From JBGPLJ01 sp035644395 (GTDB lineage: Bacteria > Pseudomonadota > Gammaproteobacteria > Steroidobacterales > Steroidobacteraceae): DNA of 64,000 bases. The position numbers and the translations under genes are program-made. The stretch lies in the NCBI GenBank assembly GCA_035644395.1, contig DASQOR010000028.1, positions 62,001 to 126,000 of the forward strand, in the 5' to 3' direction. Shown here piece by piece: positions 43,559 through 52,673 of this stretch. The notes under the pieces were generated by a model. That model was given only the letters and a program-made list of their open reading frames with translations. It was not told the origin of the DNA and did not search any database. Numbering within the stretch: the stretch's first letter is position 1; each line of letters begins with the position of its first letter.

Positions 43559-44296
43559 ATGTGGACCTGGATTCACAAGTTCGGATCGCCGCCGCATTTC
43601 TACCGGATAGCGGCCTTGCTCACGCCGTGGTTCGGATGGATCGCCGCCATCCTCATCGCGACGGGTCTCGTCTGGGGGCTCGTTTTTGCACCGGCCGATT
43701 ATCAGCAGGGCGATGGCTTCCGAATCCTTTACGTACACGCACCAAGCGCGTGGATGTCGCTATTCACGTATGTGGTGATGGCCTTGGCGGCCGGTATCGG
43801 TCTCGTCTGGCGCATCAAGGTTGCGCACGCCGTGGCCGCGAGCTGCGCGCCGATAGGCGTGGCGTTCACTGCGTCCGCGTTGGTCACCGGCGCGGTCTGG
43901 GGCCAGAAGATGTGGGGCACGTGGTGGGAGTGGGATCCGCGCCTGACGTCTGAACTCATACTCCTCTTTCTATACTTCGGCTATATGGCCTTGCGCTCCG
44001 CGTATGACGATCCGCAACGCGCCGACCGCGCAAGCGCAGTGCTCGCGTTGGTCGGCGTAGTGAACGTGCCGATCATCCATTATTCGGTCGTGTGGTGGAA
44101 TTCCCTGCATCAGGTGGCGAGCGTCGCCAAGATCGGGCGACCGTCGATCGCCCCGGAAATGCTCGTACCGCTAATTCTGATGTTCTTCGGTTTCAACATT
44201 CTTTTCGGTGCTGTGCTGCTCACCCGGGTGCGAGGAGAGGTCCTGCTGCGCGAGCGCAGCGCGGACTGGATCCGCGCACTGGTGGCCAAATCATGA
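43559..44296 (+). CDS. ccmC: Heme-handling protein CcmC
   Basis: A 245-residue integral membrane protein that loads heme onto CcmE. The tryptophan-rich periplasmic WWD motif is intact (GTWWEWDPRLTSELILLFLY). Flanking heme-ligand histidines are seen in YVHAPSAWMS and IIHYSVVWWNSLHQ. Its TGA overlaps the ccmD ATG. Confidence 0.95.
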   Translation: MWTWIHKFGSPPHFYRIAALLTPWFGWIAAILIATGLVWGLVFAPADYQQGDGFRILYVHAPSAWMSLFTYVVMALAAGIGLVWRIKVAHAVAASCAPIGVAFTASALVTGAVWGQKMWGTWWEWDPRLTSELILLFLYFGYMALRSAYDDPQRADRASAVLALVGVVNVPIIHYSVVWWNSLHQVASVAKIGRPSIAPEMLVPLILMFFGFNILFGAVLLTRVRGEVLLRERSADWIRALVAKS

Positions 44297-44463
44297 GCCT
44301 CCGGGATTTTCTGCACATGGGTGGGTACGCCGCATACGTATGGCCGTCGTACCTATTCACCATTGCCGCGATCGGCTGGATGGTGATTGCAGCCCGGCGC
44401 GCGCATCGCAGGGCGCTCGAGATCGCGCGCAAGCGAGTCGTCATGGAGAAATCCCCCTCATGA
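44293..44463 (+). CDS. ccmD: Heme exporter protein CcmD
   Basis: A 56-residue single-span membrane protein. The short MGGYAAYVWPSYLFT leads into one helix (about 17-35), followed by a basic cytoplasmic tail (ARRAHRRALEIARKR), as in all CcmD proteins. It stabilises the CcmABC-CcmE complex. The gene overlaps both neighbours by four bases. Confidence 0.9.
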   Translation: MSLRDFLHMGGYAAYVWPSYLFTIAAIGWMVIAARRAHRRALEIARKRVVMEKSPS

Positions 44464-44891
44464 CGCCGCGCCGCAAACGCCTAACCGCGGTTGTGCTCGT
44501 GCTGGTCGGCGTCAGCATTGCGACCGGTCTTGCGCTGCGCGCGTTTCGCGACAACGTCGTGCTTTACTTCACGCCCGCGGAAGTCGCCCAGGGCAAAGCG
44601 AACGGCAAGCGCGCATTCCGGCTTGGCGGCATGGTCCTCAAGGGCAGCGTAGTGCGCCAGCCGGGCAGCCTGACCCTGCGATTCGATGTCACGGACTACA
44701 TTCGTACGCTGACCGTGAATTACACAGGCGTCCTGCCGGATCTGTTCCGCGAAGGGCAGGGCGTCGTCGTGCATGGCTCGCTTGCCAATGGCGAATTCAT
44801 GGCCGATGAAGTGCTGGCCAAGCACGACGAGAAGTACATGCCGCGCGATATCGCGGGCAAAATCGCGCCGCCACCCGGGGTAAACCCATGA
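44460..44891 (+). CDS. ccmE: Heme chaperone CcmE
   Basis: A 143-residue membrane-anchored periplasmic heme carrier. An N-terminal anchor (about 9-28) precedes the OB-fold. The covalent heme ligand is H122 with Y126 nearby (VLAKHDEKYMP). The GGMVLKGSV segment is typical. It receives heme from CcmC and passes it to CcmF. Confidence 0.95.
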   Translation: MTPRRKRLTAVVLVLVGVSIATGLALRAFRDNVVLYFTPAEVAQGKANGKRAFRLGGMVLKGSVVRQPGSLTLRFDVTDYIRTLTVNYTGVLPDLFREGQGVVVHGSLANGEFMADEVLAKHDEKYMPRDIAGKIAPPPGVNP

Positions 44892-46843
44892 CCGCCGAAC
44901 TCGGACAGATTGCGCTCATCCTCGCCCTGTGCCTCGCATTGTCACAGACGGTATTCGGACTGGTGGGCGCGCATCGCGGGTGGGCCAACTGGATGGCCGT
45001 CGTGCGGCCCGCGACGATCGGCCAGGCGGGTTTCGTCGCGCTCGCGTTTCTGCTGCTGGTGTCCGCATTTCTCGGCAACGATTTCACCGTGCAGTACGTG
45101 GCATTCAATTCCAACTCGGAACTTCCCACCGTCTACCGCGTGGCCGCGGTATGGGGCGCGCACGAGGGCTCGATGCTGCTCTGGGCATTGATCCTCGCGC
45201 TGTGGTCGCTTGCGGTCGCGCTTCTCAGTCGCTCGCTGCCAAATGCCTTCGCGAGCCGTGTACTCGGCGTGCTGGGAACCATCAGCACCGGAATACTTCT
45301 ATTCATCCTGCTGACTTCGAATCCCTTCACGCGGGCGATGCCGGCTCCGTTCGACGGGAACGATCTGAATCCACTGCTGCAGGACCCCGCGCTCGCGATG
45401 CATCCGCCGATTCTCTATACCGGCTACGTCGGGTTCGCGGTTGCCTTTGCATTCGCCTGCGCCGCGATGATCGAGGGCAAGCTCGATCAGGCCTGGGCGC
45501 GCTGGACACGGCCGTGGACCATCGTTGCGTGGCTCTTTCTTACGGTCGGCATCACCCTCGGCAGCTGGTGGGCGTATTACGAACTGGGCTGGGGCGGCTG
45601 GTGGATGTGGGATCCGGTCGAAAATGCGTCCTTCATGCCTTGGCTCGTGGGTACGGCGCTTGTTCATTCCCTCGCAGTCACGGAGCGGCGCGGCCTGTTT
45701 CGCAGCTGGACGCTGCTGCTTGCCATATTCGCGTTCTCGCTGAGTCTTATTGGCACGTTTCTCGTGCGCTCGGGCATCATCGTCTCGGTGCACGCCTTTG
45801 CGTCCGATCCCATGCGCGGCGTGTTCATCCTGGCGCTGCTTGCCGCCTACATCCTGGGCGCGCTGATGCTCTATGCCTGGCGCGCGGGCCAATTGCGGTC
45901 ATCGTCAGGCTTCGAGCTCTGGTCGCGCGAATCTTTCATTCTCTTCAACAACATCTTGCTGGTCATTGCCGCAGCCCTCATCTTCATCGGCACGCTCTAT
46001 CCGCTGATCCTCGCGCTCCTCAAGCTCGGCACGATCACGATCGGTCCGCCGGTATTCCAGTTGATGTTCTTGATAGCGATTATTCCGCTGATTGGTTTGC
46101 TCGCGGTCGGAATGCACTCATCATGGAAACGGGCGCGCCTCGCACCGGTCAAGACGCGGCTGATCGCCATTGCGGCCGTTGCTGCCGTGCTCGCGGCCAT
46201 TCTCCTGTTCACATTTGGCGGGCGGGTGCGGCTGATAGTGTTCATGGGCCTGTTCCTCGCCATAGCAACGATGTTTTCGGCGGTGTCTGAGCCAATCGCC
46301 CGGTTGCGAAGGGGACTTTCGATTCCACGGGGAGCGGTCGGCATGTTCGTCGCGCACTTCGGAGTGGGCCTTTTCACTCTCGGCGCGACTGCCGCATCGA
46401 CGTACCAGGTCGAAAAGGATGTATCGATCGCGCTCGGCCAGAGCGAGAAGCTCGCGGGATACGAATTCAAGCTCGCCGATCTGCGCATGGTCGAGGGACC
46501 GAACTACGTCGCGCGGCAGGCCGACGTCATCATCAGCGATTCGCAGGGCCGCGTGATCACGACGCTGCATCCGCAAAAGCGCATCTATCGCGTCCAGCAG
46601 CAGCCAATGACGGAAGCCGGCATCGACGTGAACTGGCAGCGCGACCTCTTCGTCGCGCTCGGTGACGATCTCGGGGACGGCAAGTGGAGCCTGCGCCTGC
46701 AATACAAGCCCCTCATCCGATATCTCTGGCTCGGATCGCTCATCATGGCTCTCGGCGGAATCCTCGCCGCCTCGGACAGGCGCTATCGCACGGCAATTGC
46801 GGGCGAACGCGCGGCCGTCGGCGCAGCAACGGAGCGTGCGTGA
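44888..46843 (+). CDS. ccmF: Cytochrome c heme lyase subunit CcmF
   Basis: A 651-residue multi-span membrane protein that attaches heme to apocytochrome c with CcmH. The WWD domain reads WGGWWMWDPVENASFMPWL, with methionine where phenylalanine is usual. Heme-ligand histidines are placed as expected (WGAHEGSMLLW, MHPPILYTGYVG). The large C-terminal periplasmic loop (ADVIISDSQGRVITTLHPQ) is present. It overlaps ccmE by ATGA. Confidence 0.95.
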   Translation: MTAELGQIALILALCLALSQTVFGLVGAHRGWANWMAVVRPATIGQAGFVALAFLLLVSAFLGNDFTVQYVAFNSNSELPTVYRVAAVWGAHEGSMLLWALILALWSLAVALLSRSLPNAFASRVLGVLGTISTGILLFILLTSNPFTRAMPAPFDGNDLNPLLQDPALAMHPPILYTGYVGFAVAFAFACAAMIEGKLDQAWARWTRPWTIVAWLFLTVGITLGSWWAYYELGWGGWWMWDPVENASFMPWLVGTALVHSLAVTERRGLFRSWTLLLAIFAFSLSLIGTFLVRSGIIVSVHAFASDPMRGVFILALLAAYILGALMLYAWRAGQLRSSSGFELWSRESFILFNNILLVIAAALIFIGTLYPLILALLKLGTITIGPPVFQLMFLIAIIPLIGLLAVGMHSSWKRARLAPVKTRLIAIAAVAAVLAAILLFTFGGRVRLIVFMGLFLAIATMFSAVSEPIARLRRGLSIPRGAVGMFVAHFGVGLFTLGATAASTYQVEKDVSIALGQSEKLAGYEFKLADLRMVEGPNYVARQADVIISDSQGRVITTLHPQKRIYRVQQQPMTEAGIDVNWQRDLFVALGDDLGDGKWSLRLQYKPLIRYLWLGSLIMALGGILAASDRRYRTAIAGERAAVGAATERA

Positions 46844-47376
46844 AGGCACGCTTCCTGGTCCCGGCGGCCCTGATCGCCGTGCTATTCGGGTTCTTCTGGT
46901 ATGCGTTGGGTGGCGACTACGATCCACAGCTCATCGAGTCGCCCCTGATCAATCGACCGGCTCCCGATTTCGTTTCCCCGGCGCTCGCCGATCCGAAGCA
47001 GGCCGTGTCGCTGAAGTCGTTTCGCGGCCAGCCGGTCCTCGTGAATTTCTGGGGAACGTGGTGCGTCGGCTGCCGGGAGGAACATCCCCAGCTGCTGGAG
47101 ATCCAGAAGGTGACCACAATTCCCATCGTCGGCATCGCGTGGAAGGATGATCACGCGGCGGCGAACCAATGGCTTGCCGAGTTCGGCGATCCGTATCGCG
47201 CCGTCGCGACGGACGACGACGGCCGGATCGCCATCGATTGGGGCGTGTATGGCGCTCCCGAGAGCTTTCTCGTCAGCGCAGAGGGCAAGGTCATTCATAA
47301 GCACGTCGGGCCAATGTCGCTCGAGATCTGGCGCAAGGAGTTTCTCGTGAAGGTCAATGCGGAGCGCGGCCCATGA
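46840..47376 (+). CDS. ccmG: Thiol:disulfide interchange protein CcmG/DsbE
   Basis: A 178-residue membrane-anchored thioredoxin-fold protein that reduces CcmH or apocytochrome c in the periplasm. One anchor helix (about 5-22) is followed by the active site WGTWCVGCREEHP (C75, C78). The dipeptide between the cysteines is VG, where CcmG proteins mostly have VP or PT. The cis-proline loop YGAPESFLV is present. The start is a GTG overlapping the ccmF stop. Confidence 0.93.
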   Translation: MKARFLVPAALIAVLFGFFWYALGGDYDPQLIESPLINRPAPDFVSPALADPKQAVSLKSFRGQPVLVNFWGTWCVGCREEHPQLLEIQKVTTIPIVGIAWKDDHAAANQWLAEFGDPYRAVATDDDGRIAIDWGVYGAPESFLVSAEGKVIHKHVGPMSLEIWRKEFLVKVNAERGP

Positions 47377-47813
47377 AGTCTCTCCTCGGGGCGCTGTTGC
47401 TCACCGTCATCGTTGTTGACGTTGCGCGCGCCATCGATACCGAACCGCCGCTACCCGATCCGCAGCAACAGGCGCGCTATGAAGCGCTGATCCACGAGCT
47501 GCGCTGCCTGCAGTGCCGCAGCCAGTCACTTGCCGATTCGGACGTGTCGCTCGCCGCCGATCTGCGACGCGAGGTCCGCGGCCTCATCGCACAGGGAAAG
47601 ACCGACGATGAGGTCAAGGACTTCCTCACCGCGCGCTATGGCGACTATGTGCTCTTTCGGCCGCCGCTCAATGCCCGCACCTGGGTCGTCTGGTTTGCGC
47701 CCGCCATCCTGCTGCTGGCCGGCGGATTGATCGCCTGGCGCGTCGTGCGCCACCGATCAGCGCTGGTGCCGGGCGATGCGGACGAAGTCGAATCCGCTGA
47801 GGATCCGCGTTGA
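47373..47813 (+). CDS. ccmH: Cytochrome c maturation protein CcmH
   Basis: A 146-residue periplasmic, membrane-anchored thiol-reductase. The conserved LRCLQCRSQSLADSD motif has C45 and C48. A signal sequence (1-20) and a C-terminal membrane helix (about 107-127) are visible. The N-terminal part of E. coli CcmH corresponds to this protein, while the TPR part is the separate ccmI here. Confidence 0.94.
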   Translation: MKSLLGALLLTVIVVDVARAIDTEPPLPDPQQQARYEALIHELRCLQCRSQSLADSDVSLAADLRREVRGLIAQGKTDDEVKDFLTARYGDYVLFRPPLNARTWVVWFAPAILLLAGGLIAWRVVRHRSALVPGDADEVESAEDPR

Positions 47814-48844
47814 CAGCATTTCTCCTGATTGCCGGGCTGATGGTGCTGGTCGGCATCGCGCTACTCGCATATCCGCTCGTACTTCGCCGAGCGCCAGTCG
47901 AGTCGGGATTTCGTGATGCTCCCCGTGCAATCAGTGTCGTATTGACAGCGCTTGCGGTGATCACACTCGTTGCTGGTCTGTACCCGTTCGCAAGCAATTG
48001 GCGCTGGAATGACGCGGAACGCGCGGCGAGGAGCCGTGCCGCCGCGTCCGATCCGATGATCGAGCGGCTGGAAGACCGCTTACGCGCATCGCCGGATGAG
48101 CTCGAAGGCTGGATCATGCTCGGCCGGGATTACGCCACTCGCCATCGCTACTATCGCGCGGCGGACGCCTATGAACATGCGCTCGCGCTCAGCGACGGCA
48201 ACAATACCGAAGCGATGCTGGGACTCGGCGAAGCGCTGGCGCTCGCCGACCAGAGCAACCTGACCGGACGGGCGGGGCAGCTGCTGGAACGGGTCGCAAC
48301 GCTGGAGCCGCAGAATGCACGCGCGCTCTGGTGGGGTGGGGCGGCGGCCTATCAACGCAACGACTTCAAGCTCGCGCGTGATCTCTGGCAGAAGTTCCTC
48401 GCGACCAATCCGCCTCCCGACATCGCGCAGATCCTGCGGGTGAAGATCTCGGAAATCGACCAGCAAACCGGCTCCGCGCCGGTGGCCGCCACGAACACGC
48501 GGTCAAGTGACGTGCAGGTGCGCGTGCGGGTCGACGTGGCCGGCAATGTCAATCGCAACGATGGCGTGTTGTTCGTGCTGGCGAGACACCCGGGCGAGGC
48601 AGGACCGCCGCTTGCGGCCAAGCGATTGCCACTCGGAACGTGGCCGGTCGAGGTCGAACTCGGCGTCAACGATGCCATGATGCCGGGGCGCACGCTCAGT
48701 GCAGGCGATGAAGTGCAGATCGTCGCTCGCATCTCGCGAAGCGGCACCGCGAGCCCCGCGAGTGGCGATAGCTACGGCGAAGTCCGATATCATGTCGGCC
48801 GCGACGGACTGGTCGCGCTCCGGATCGATAAACAGGTTCCCTGA
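47810..48844 (+). CDS. ccmI: Cytochrome c-type biogenesis protein CcmI (TPR)
   Basis: A 344-residue protein starting at a TTG that overlaps the ccmH stop. Two membrane helices (about 2-22 and 42-61) precede TPR repeats (about 80-205, for example DELEGWIMLGRDYATRHRYY) and a C-terminal beta domain (VRVRVDVAGNVNRNDGVLFV). CcmI presents apocytochrome c to the ligation complex. It closes the ccm operon. Confidence 0.9.
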   Translation: MTAFLLIAGLMVLVGIALLAYPLVLRRAPVESGFRDAPRAISVVLTALAVITLVAGLYPFASNWRWNDAERAARSRAAASDPMIERLEDRLRASPDELEGWIMLGRDYATRHRYYRAADAYEHALALSDGNNTEAMLGLGEALALADQSNLTGRAGQLLERVATLEPQNARALWWGGAAAYQRNDFKLARDLWQKFLATNPPPDIAQILRVKISEIDQQTGSAPVAATNTRSSDVQVRVRVDVAGNVNRNDGVLFVLARHPGEAGPPLAAKRLPLGTWPVEVELGVNDAMMPGRTLSAGDEVQIVARISRSGTASPASGDSYGEVRYHVGRDGLVALRIDKQVP

Positions 48845-48881
48845 CGATCCGACGCTACTCGCCAGCCGACGCCGGGGAGGC

Positions 48882-49769
48882 ATGACATCCGCGGGGCCTG
48901 TCGTACTGCATTTCGCCGCACCGCCGTCCATCGCCTGCGCCTACGGCAAGGCGCTTTTTACGCGCAGACCCGCGCTCGTGCCGGAAGGCCGGAGCATCCC
49001 GCTCATCGAAGCGGAGCTTGATCCGCAATCGCTGACGCGTGCGCAGTTCGACCGCTTTGCGGCGGTCGCGGGCGGAGCACCGGGCCACGCGTGCCCGCTG
49101 ACGTTTCCGCACGTACTCGCCATGCCCTTGCACCTCGCGATTCTGACCTCGCCTGCGTTCCCGGTGCGTGTCCTCGGGCTTGTGCACATCGAAAACGAGA
49201 TCATGCAGACGCGCTGGCTGCAGGCGGGTGAGCCGATATCGGTCGGCGCGAGGCTGGAGGGCTACGAAGATACGCCGCGGGGACATGAATTCATGCTCAA
49301 GACTGACGTGTCGGCGGCCGGCGAGGTCGTCTGGCGCGCTGCATCGAGGTTTCTTGCACGGCGCCCGGGAAAAGACGGCGCGACCGCCTCCCGTCCGGCC
49401 ACCGTTCCCGAGGCTGATCCGCCATCGGTCGCGACCTCGAGCTGGCATTGCGATGCGGACATCGGCCGCCGGTATGGCTGGCTGTCCGGGGACATGAATC
49501 CGATTCACTTGTCCGATGCCACTGCGAAGCTGTTCGGATTCGATCGCGCTATCGCTCACGGCCTGTGGACACTGTCGCGCATTGCTCACGAACTGGGGTC
49601 GCAGCTCACCGGGGGCGCTGTGCGCCTGTCGGTTCGATTCCGCTCACCCGTGCAGCTGCCCGCGTGGGTGATGCTCCATCACTGGCGCAGCGGCCCGCGC
49701 ACGGAGTTTCGCCTGCGAGGAAGCGATGGCGAACGGATTCACGCAGAGGGCGTATTCGAGCCGCCCTGA
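48882..49769 (+). CDS. MaoC-like hotdog dehydratase
   Basis: A 295-residue protein. The C-terminal hotdog domain carries the MaoC/R-hydratase active site (SGDMNPIHLSDATAKLFGF, then IAHGLW) with the catalytic aspartate and histidine. The N-terminal half is a second, degenerate hotdog, so a double-hotdog 3-hydroxyacyl-CoA or -ACP dehydratase is likely. The ATG at 48882 has a perfect GGGGAGG site. It follows ccmI by 37 bases and converges on the APE chain-length-factor gene, so it may belong to lipid metabolism or help the pigment cluster. Confidence 0.8.
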   Translation: MTSAGPVVLHFAAPPSIACAYGKALFTRRPALVPEGRSIPLIEAELDPQSLTRAQFDRFAAVAGGAPGHACPLTFPHVLAMPLHLAILTSPAFPVRVLGLVHIENEIMQTRWLQAGEPISVGARLEGYEDTPRGHEFMLKTDVSAAGEVVWRAASRFLARRPGKDGATASRPATVPEADPPSVATSSWHCDADIGRRYGWLSGDMNPIHLSDATAKLFGFDRAIAHGLWTLSRIAHELGSQLTGGAVRLSVRFRSPVQLPAWVMLHHWRSGPRTEFRLRGSDGERIHAEGVFEPP

Positions 49770-49783
49770 GAGCGCGCGTCCGC

Positions 49784-50584
49784 TCAGAATTGCACGCGCA
49801 CCCCCGCGAGCCTGTCGTCCTCGGCGCGTAATCCGACGGTTCGCGACTCCTGCTTGGCAACCGCCTCGAGGATCGGCAGGACGCGGGCGGCCGGGTTGCC
49901 GAGCCGCAGGCGCTCGAGACGCGGATGGCTCATCGGAGTCTCGGCGTGACCGTCGTCGAAGCTGATGCGCGCGGGCCGGGTGCCCAAGGCGTCGCGTACC
50001 AGCATCAGCGCGATTCCGCACGGCGCATGCATCGGCCGTTTCTCGAGCAACGGCACGGGCGCTGGCACGTCGCAAAGCACCAGCAAGGCCGCGGGTGCGC
50101 CGTCCTCGATCAGTGCCAGGCATTCGCGCAATCCTGCGATTGCGGTCGCATCGAATGCCGACAATGTGGTCGCGGAGCGGGTGGCGCGGGCAGCAATTCC
50201 CCAGTAGCCCGCGGGCGCGTTGTGCACGGAGTTATGAAAATCGGTCGGCGAAACCATGCGTGCCGGCTCCGCCAGCGCGACGCAGATCCGGTGCATGATC
50301 GACATATCCGCATCCGATGATGCAAAGACGCTCGGTGTATCGGGAACGGCAAACGCGGTCCTCGCGAGCAAGGATTCCGCCGCGGCCAGCGCGACGAGTA
50401 CCTGGAGCGGGGCGCGACGCCGCTCATTCGCAGGCAGCGACTGGGGCGCCGGCGGCGCAAGCGTGCTCTCGTCGATCGCTGGATCGATATCACGTCGGCC
50501 GGTGAGAACCGCTTCAGCGTGCTCCCACGTCGGCAGGCCGGGCGCCACGAGACCAACGGTTTCCAGAAACGCGCCGCCCGTCAT
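49784..50584 (-). CDS. apeC: Beta-ketoacyl synthase chain length factor of the aryl polyene cluster
   Basis: A 266-residue truncated ketosynthase-like protein. It keeps the overall family pattern (TPSVFASSDADMSIMHRI, SAFDATAIAGLRECLALI) but has no active-site cysteine, reading SPTDFHNSVHNAPAGYWG at that place. In aryl polyene systems such a subunit pairs with the ApeO ketosynthase and sets chain length. Its ATG overlaps the ketosynthase TGA (ATGA), which supports a heterodimer. It is the last gene of the leftward arm of the cluster. The symbol follows the E. coli naming. Confidence 0.85.
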   Translation of the reverse strand: MTGGAFLETVGLVAPGLPTWEHAEAVLTGRRDIDPAIDESTLAPPAPQSLPANERRRAPLQVLVALAAAESLLARTAFAVPDTPSVFASSDADMSIMHRICVALAEPARMVSPTDFHNSVHNAPAGYWGIAARATRSATTLSAFDATAIAGLRECLALIEDGAPAALLVLCDVPAPVPLLEKRPMHAPCGIALMLVRDALGTRPARISFDDGHAETPMSHPRLERLRLGNPAARVLPILEAVAKQESRTVGLRAEDDRLAGVRVQF

Positions 50585-51762
50585 GACCGACCCAGTATGA
50601 GCGTGCAGTTGCTGCCGCCGAATCCGAAGGAGTTCGACATGACCCGGTCGACACGCGCTGCCCGGCTTTCCATCACAACATTGGCGCGTAGCGCGGGGTC
50701 CACATTGCGTGTGTTGAGACTCCGTGGGATGAATCCGCGAGTGATGCAGGTCAGCGCAATCGCCGCTTCGAGCATGCCGGCGGCACCGAGGACATGCCCG
50801 GTCCAGCCCTTGGTGGAACTGACCGGGACTTGTGTCCCGAGTGTTGCGCACACTGCACGGTCCTCGGCAGCGTCGTTGGCGGGTGTCGCGGTGCCATGGA
50901 GATTCACATAGTCGATATCTTTCGGCTCGAGCCCGGCGCGACCGAGAGCCGCACTCATCGCGGCGGCAGCGCCGCGTCCATCGGGTTCGGGGGTCGACAT
51001 GTGATACGCGTCGCTGCTTTCTCCGGTGCCCATGAGGGCGAGATCGGTTGCTCTGGGCTCGAGCAGTGCGAACCCCGCAGCCTCGCCGATGGAAATTCCG
51101 TTGCGCCCCGCGTCGGCCGGGCGGCAGGCGTCGCGCGATACGAGTTGCAGCGAGTTGAATCCGTGCAGGGTCGTCAGGCAAAGGCTGTCGACACCGCCGA
51201 CCACGGCGGCATCGCAGAAGCCGGCTGCAATCGCGCGCCGCGCGCTCGCAAACACCTTGGCACTCGACGAACAGGCCGTGGAGATGACGGCGCTCACGCC
51301 TTCGAGACCGAGCGCAGCCCTTGCGAATCCGCCGATCGAATAGGTGCAGGACGTGCGCGCGTGATCGAAGCCCGCGGGCAGGATATTTCGCTCTCGATCA
51401 CGCGCGCGGTAGGCGAGCTCCGCCTCCAGGATGCCCGCCGTGCTCGTTCCCATGAAGATGCCGAGGCGACGCGGGCCATAGCGCGAGCGGGCGTCGGCGA
51501 CCGCGGCGCCGAAGCCGTCCTGCTGCAGCGCGAGCCATGCGAGGCGATTGTTGCGGCAGTCCCAAGCCGCGAGCCCGGCCGGAAGGCATTCGTCGAGGCC
51601 GTCGACCTCGCCGATCCAGCAGTCGATCGTGCAGGTCTCGAAGCGACGATGCCGTAGCCCGGTGCGTTCGGCCATCAGCGCTTCGGCGAGCGCAGTGCGG
51701 CCGCGGCCGAGGGCTGACGTCGTTGTCCAGGCGCTAATTCCGAGCGGTTCCGGGCGCGTCAT
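50581..51762 (-). CDS. apeO: Beta-ketoacyl-ACP synthase of the aryl polyene cluster
   Basis: A 393-residue ketosynthase with the complete Cys-His-His triad: C164 (VISTACSSSAKV), H289 (VNLHGTATPAND) and H323 (GWTGHVLGAAGM). It condenses malonyl-ACP onto the growing aryl polyene. The ATG at 51762 is chosen because the MTRPEPLGISAW start fits, and the upstream frame belongs to the neighbour. It overlaps the acyltransferase gene by 29 bases and the chain length factor gene by four, so all three are coupled. Confidence 0.87.
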   Translation of the reverse strand: MTRPEPLGISAWTTTSALGRGRTALAEALMAERTGLRHRRFETCTIDCWIGEVDGLDECLPAGLAAWDCRNNRLAWLALQQDGFGAAVADARSRYGPRRLGIFMGTSTAGILEAELAYRARDRERNILPAGFDHARTSCTYSIGGFARAALGLEGVSAVISTACSSSAKVFASARRAIAAGFCDAAVVGGVDSLCLTTLHGFNSLQLVSRDACRPADAGRNGISIGEAAGFALLEPRATDLALMGTGESSDAYHMSTPEPDGRGAAAAMSAALGRAGLEPKDIDYVNLHGTATPANDAAEDRAVCATLGTQVPVSSTKGWTGHVLGAAGMLEAAIALTCITRGFIPRSLNTRNVDPALRANVVMESRAARVDRVMSNSFGFGGSNCTLILGRS

Positions 51763-52654
51763 CGGGCAGCCAATAGTCGTAGAAGTTGAACCAGTTATAG
51801 GGTGCCTCGAGCACGGCCTGTTCGAGCCGCGCGGCGTATTTTTGCGCGACGAGCTGCGCGGAACTGTCACGGCTTGTGCGGGGGATGCTGACTCGTTCCG
51901 CAAACAATTCGAGGCTGCAACGATAGCGGCCGTTCTGCAGCACGCCGAATCCCAGGATGACCGGCGCGCCGAGCCCTGCGGCAATCAGCCAGGGGCCCGC
52001 GGGAAAGTGCGCCCGGGCTCCGAGAAAATCGACCGTCACCGCGCGCTCATCGCTTCGCGCGCGGTCAGCCATGATGCCGACGATGTCGCCGCCGTCGAGA
52101 GCCCTTTTCACTTCAAGAATGACTTCGAAGCCCGGGCGCGCGGCGTCAATGATGCCGGCCGCAAGGCGGCGGTCGAGTTGCTCGAAAACAGCGGTCGCCA
52201 TGCGTCCGACCGCGCGATCCAGGACGATTCGGACCGTGCGTGCGCCGCGGCGCAGTGCCGGCACGCGCAGTGCCTCGAAGCTGCCGAAATGCGCGACGAT
52301 GAGGATGCACCCGCGGCCGCTCATCAGGGTCTCGCGCGCTCCCGGCCCATATTCAGTCTCCATTGCCAGGGCGCCCGTTCGATTTCGCAGGAGATACACG
52401 CGATCGACGGATACCGTTGCGAATCGATGAAAGTGACGCAGGATCTGGGAGGCCACCGCCGGCCTTCCGGTCAGGCGCGTAAGAAAGTCGCGCGAGGCAT
52501 TGCGCGCCTCGGCGTGGGTCATCCAGAAATAGATGGCAACGGGCCAGAGCACGATCCGGGTGAGCGGACGGCCAAGGACGAGGGCGCAGCGCACCAGCAG
52601 CCGGATCATGAAGAGGCTGCTGCGCTCGCCTTGTTCCCGCCACTCGTGTGTCAT
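51734..52654 (-). CDS. LpxL/HtrB-type lysophospholipid acyltransferase
   Basis: A 306-residue membrane-associated acyltransferase. The catalytic HX4E motif is H122-E127 (VAHFGSFEALR), and GIMADRARSD and ARAHFPAGPWLIAAGLGAP are further LpxL landmarks. An N-terminal hydrophobic segment (about 15-45) anchors it. In many APE clusters as I recall, an LpxL-like domain is fused behind a GT2 domain (ApeJ), but here it is a separate gene on the opposite arm from the GT2 gene. It may attach the polyene to a lipid or sugar head. Confidence 0.85.
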   Translation of the reverse strand: MTHEWREQGERSSLFMIRLLVRCALVLGRPLTRIVLWPVAIYFWMTHAEARNASRDFLTRLTGRPAVASQILRHFHRFATVSVDRVYLLRNRTGALAMETEYGPGARETLMSGRGCILIVAHFGSFEALRVPALRRGARTVRIVLDRAVGRMATAVFEQLDRRLAAGIIDAARPGFEVILEVKRALDGGDIVGIMADRARSDERAVTVDFLGARAHFPAGPWLIAAGLGAPVILGFGVLQNGRYRCSLELFAERVSIPRTSRDSSAQLVAQKYAARLEQAVLEAPYNWFNFYDYWLPDDAPGTARN

Positions 52655-52673
52655 GCGCGACCCACCCGTCGCC

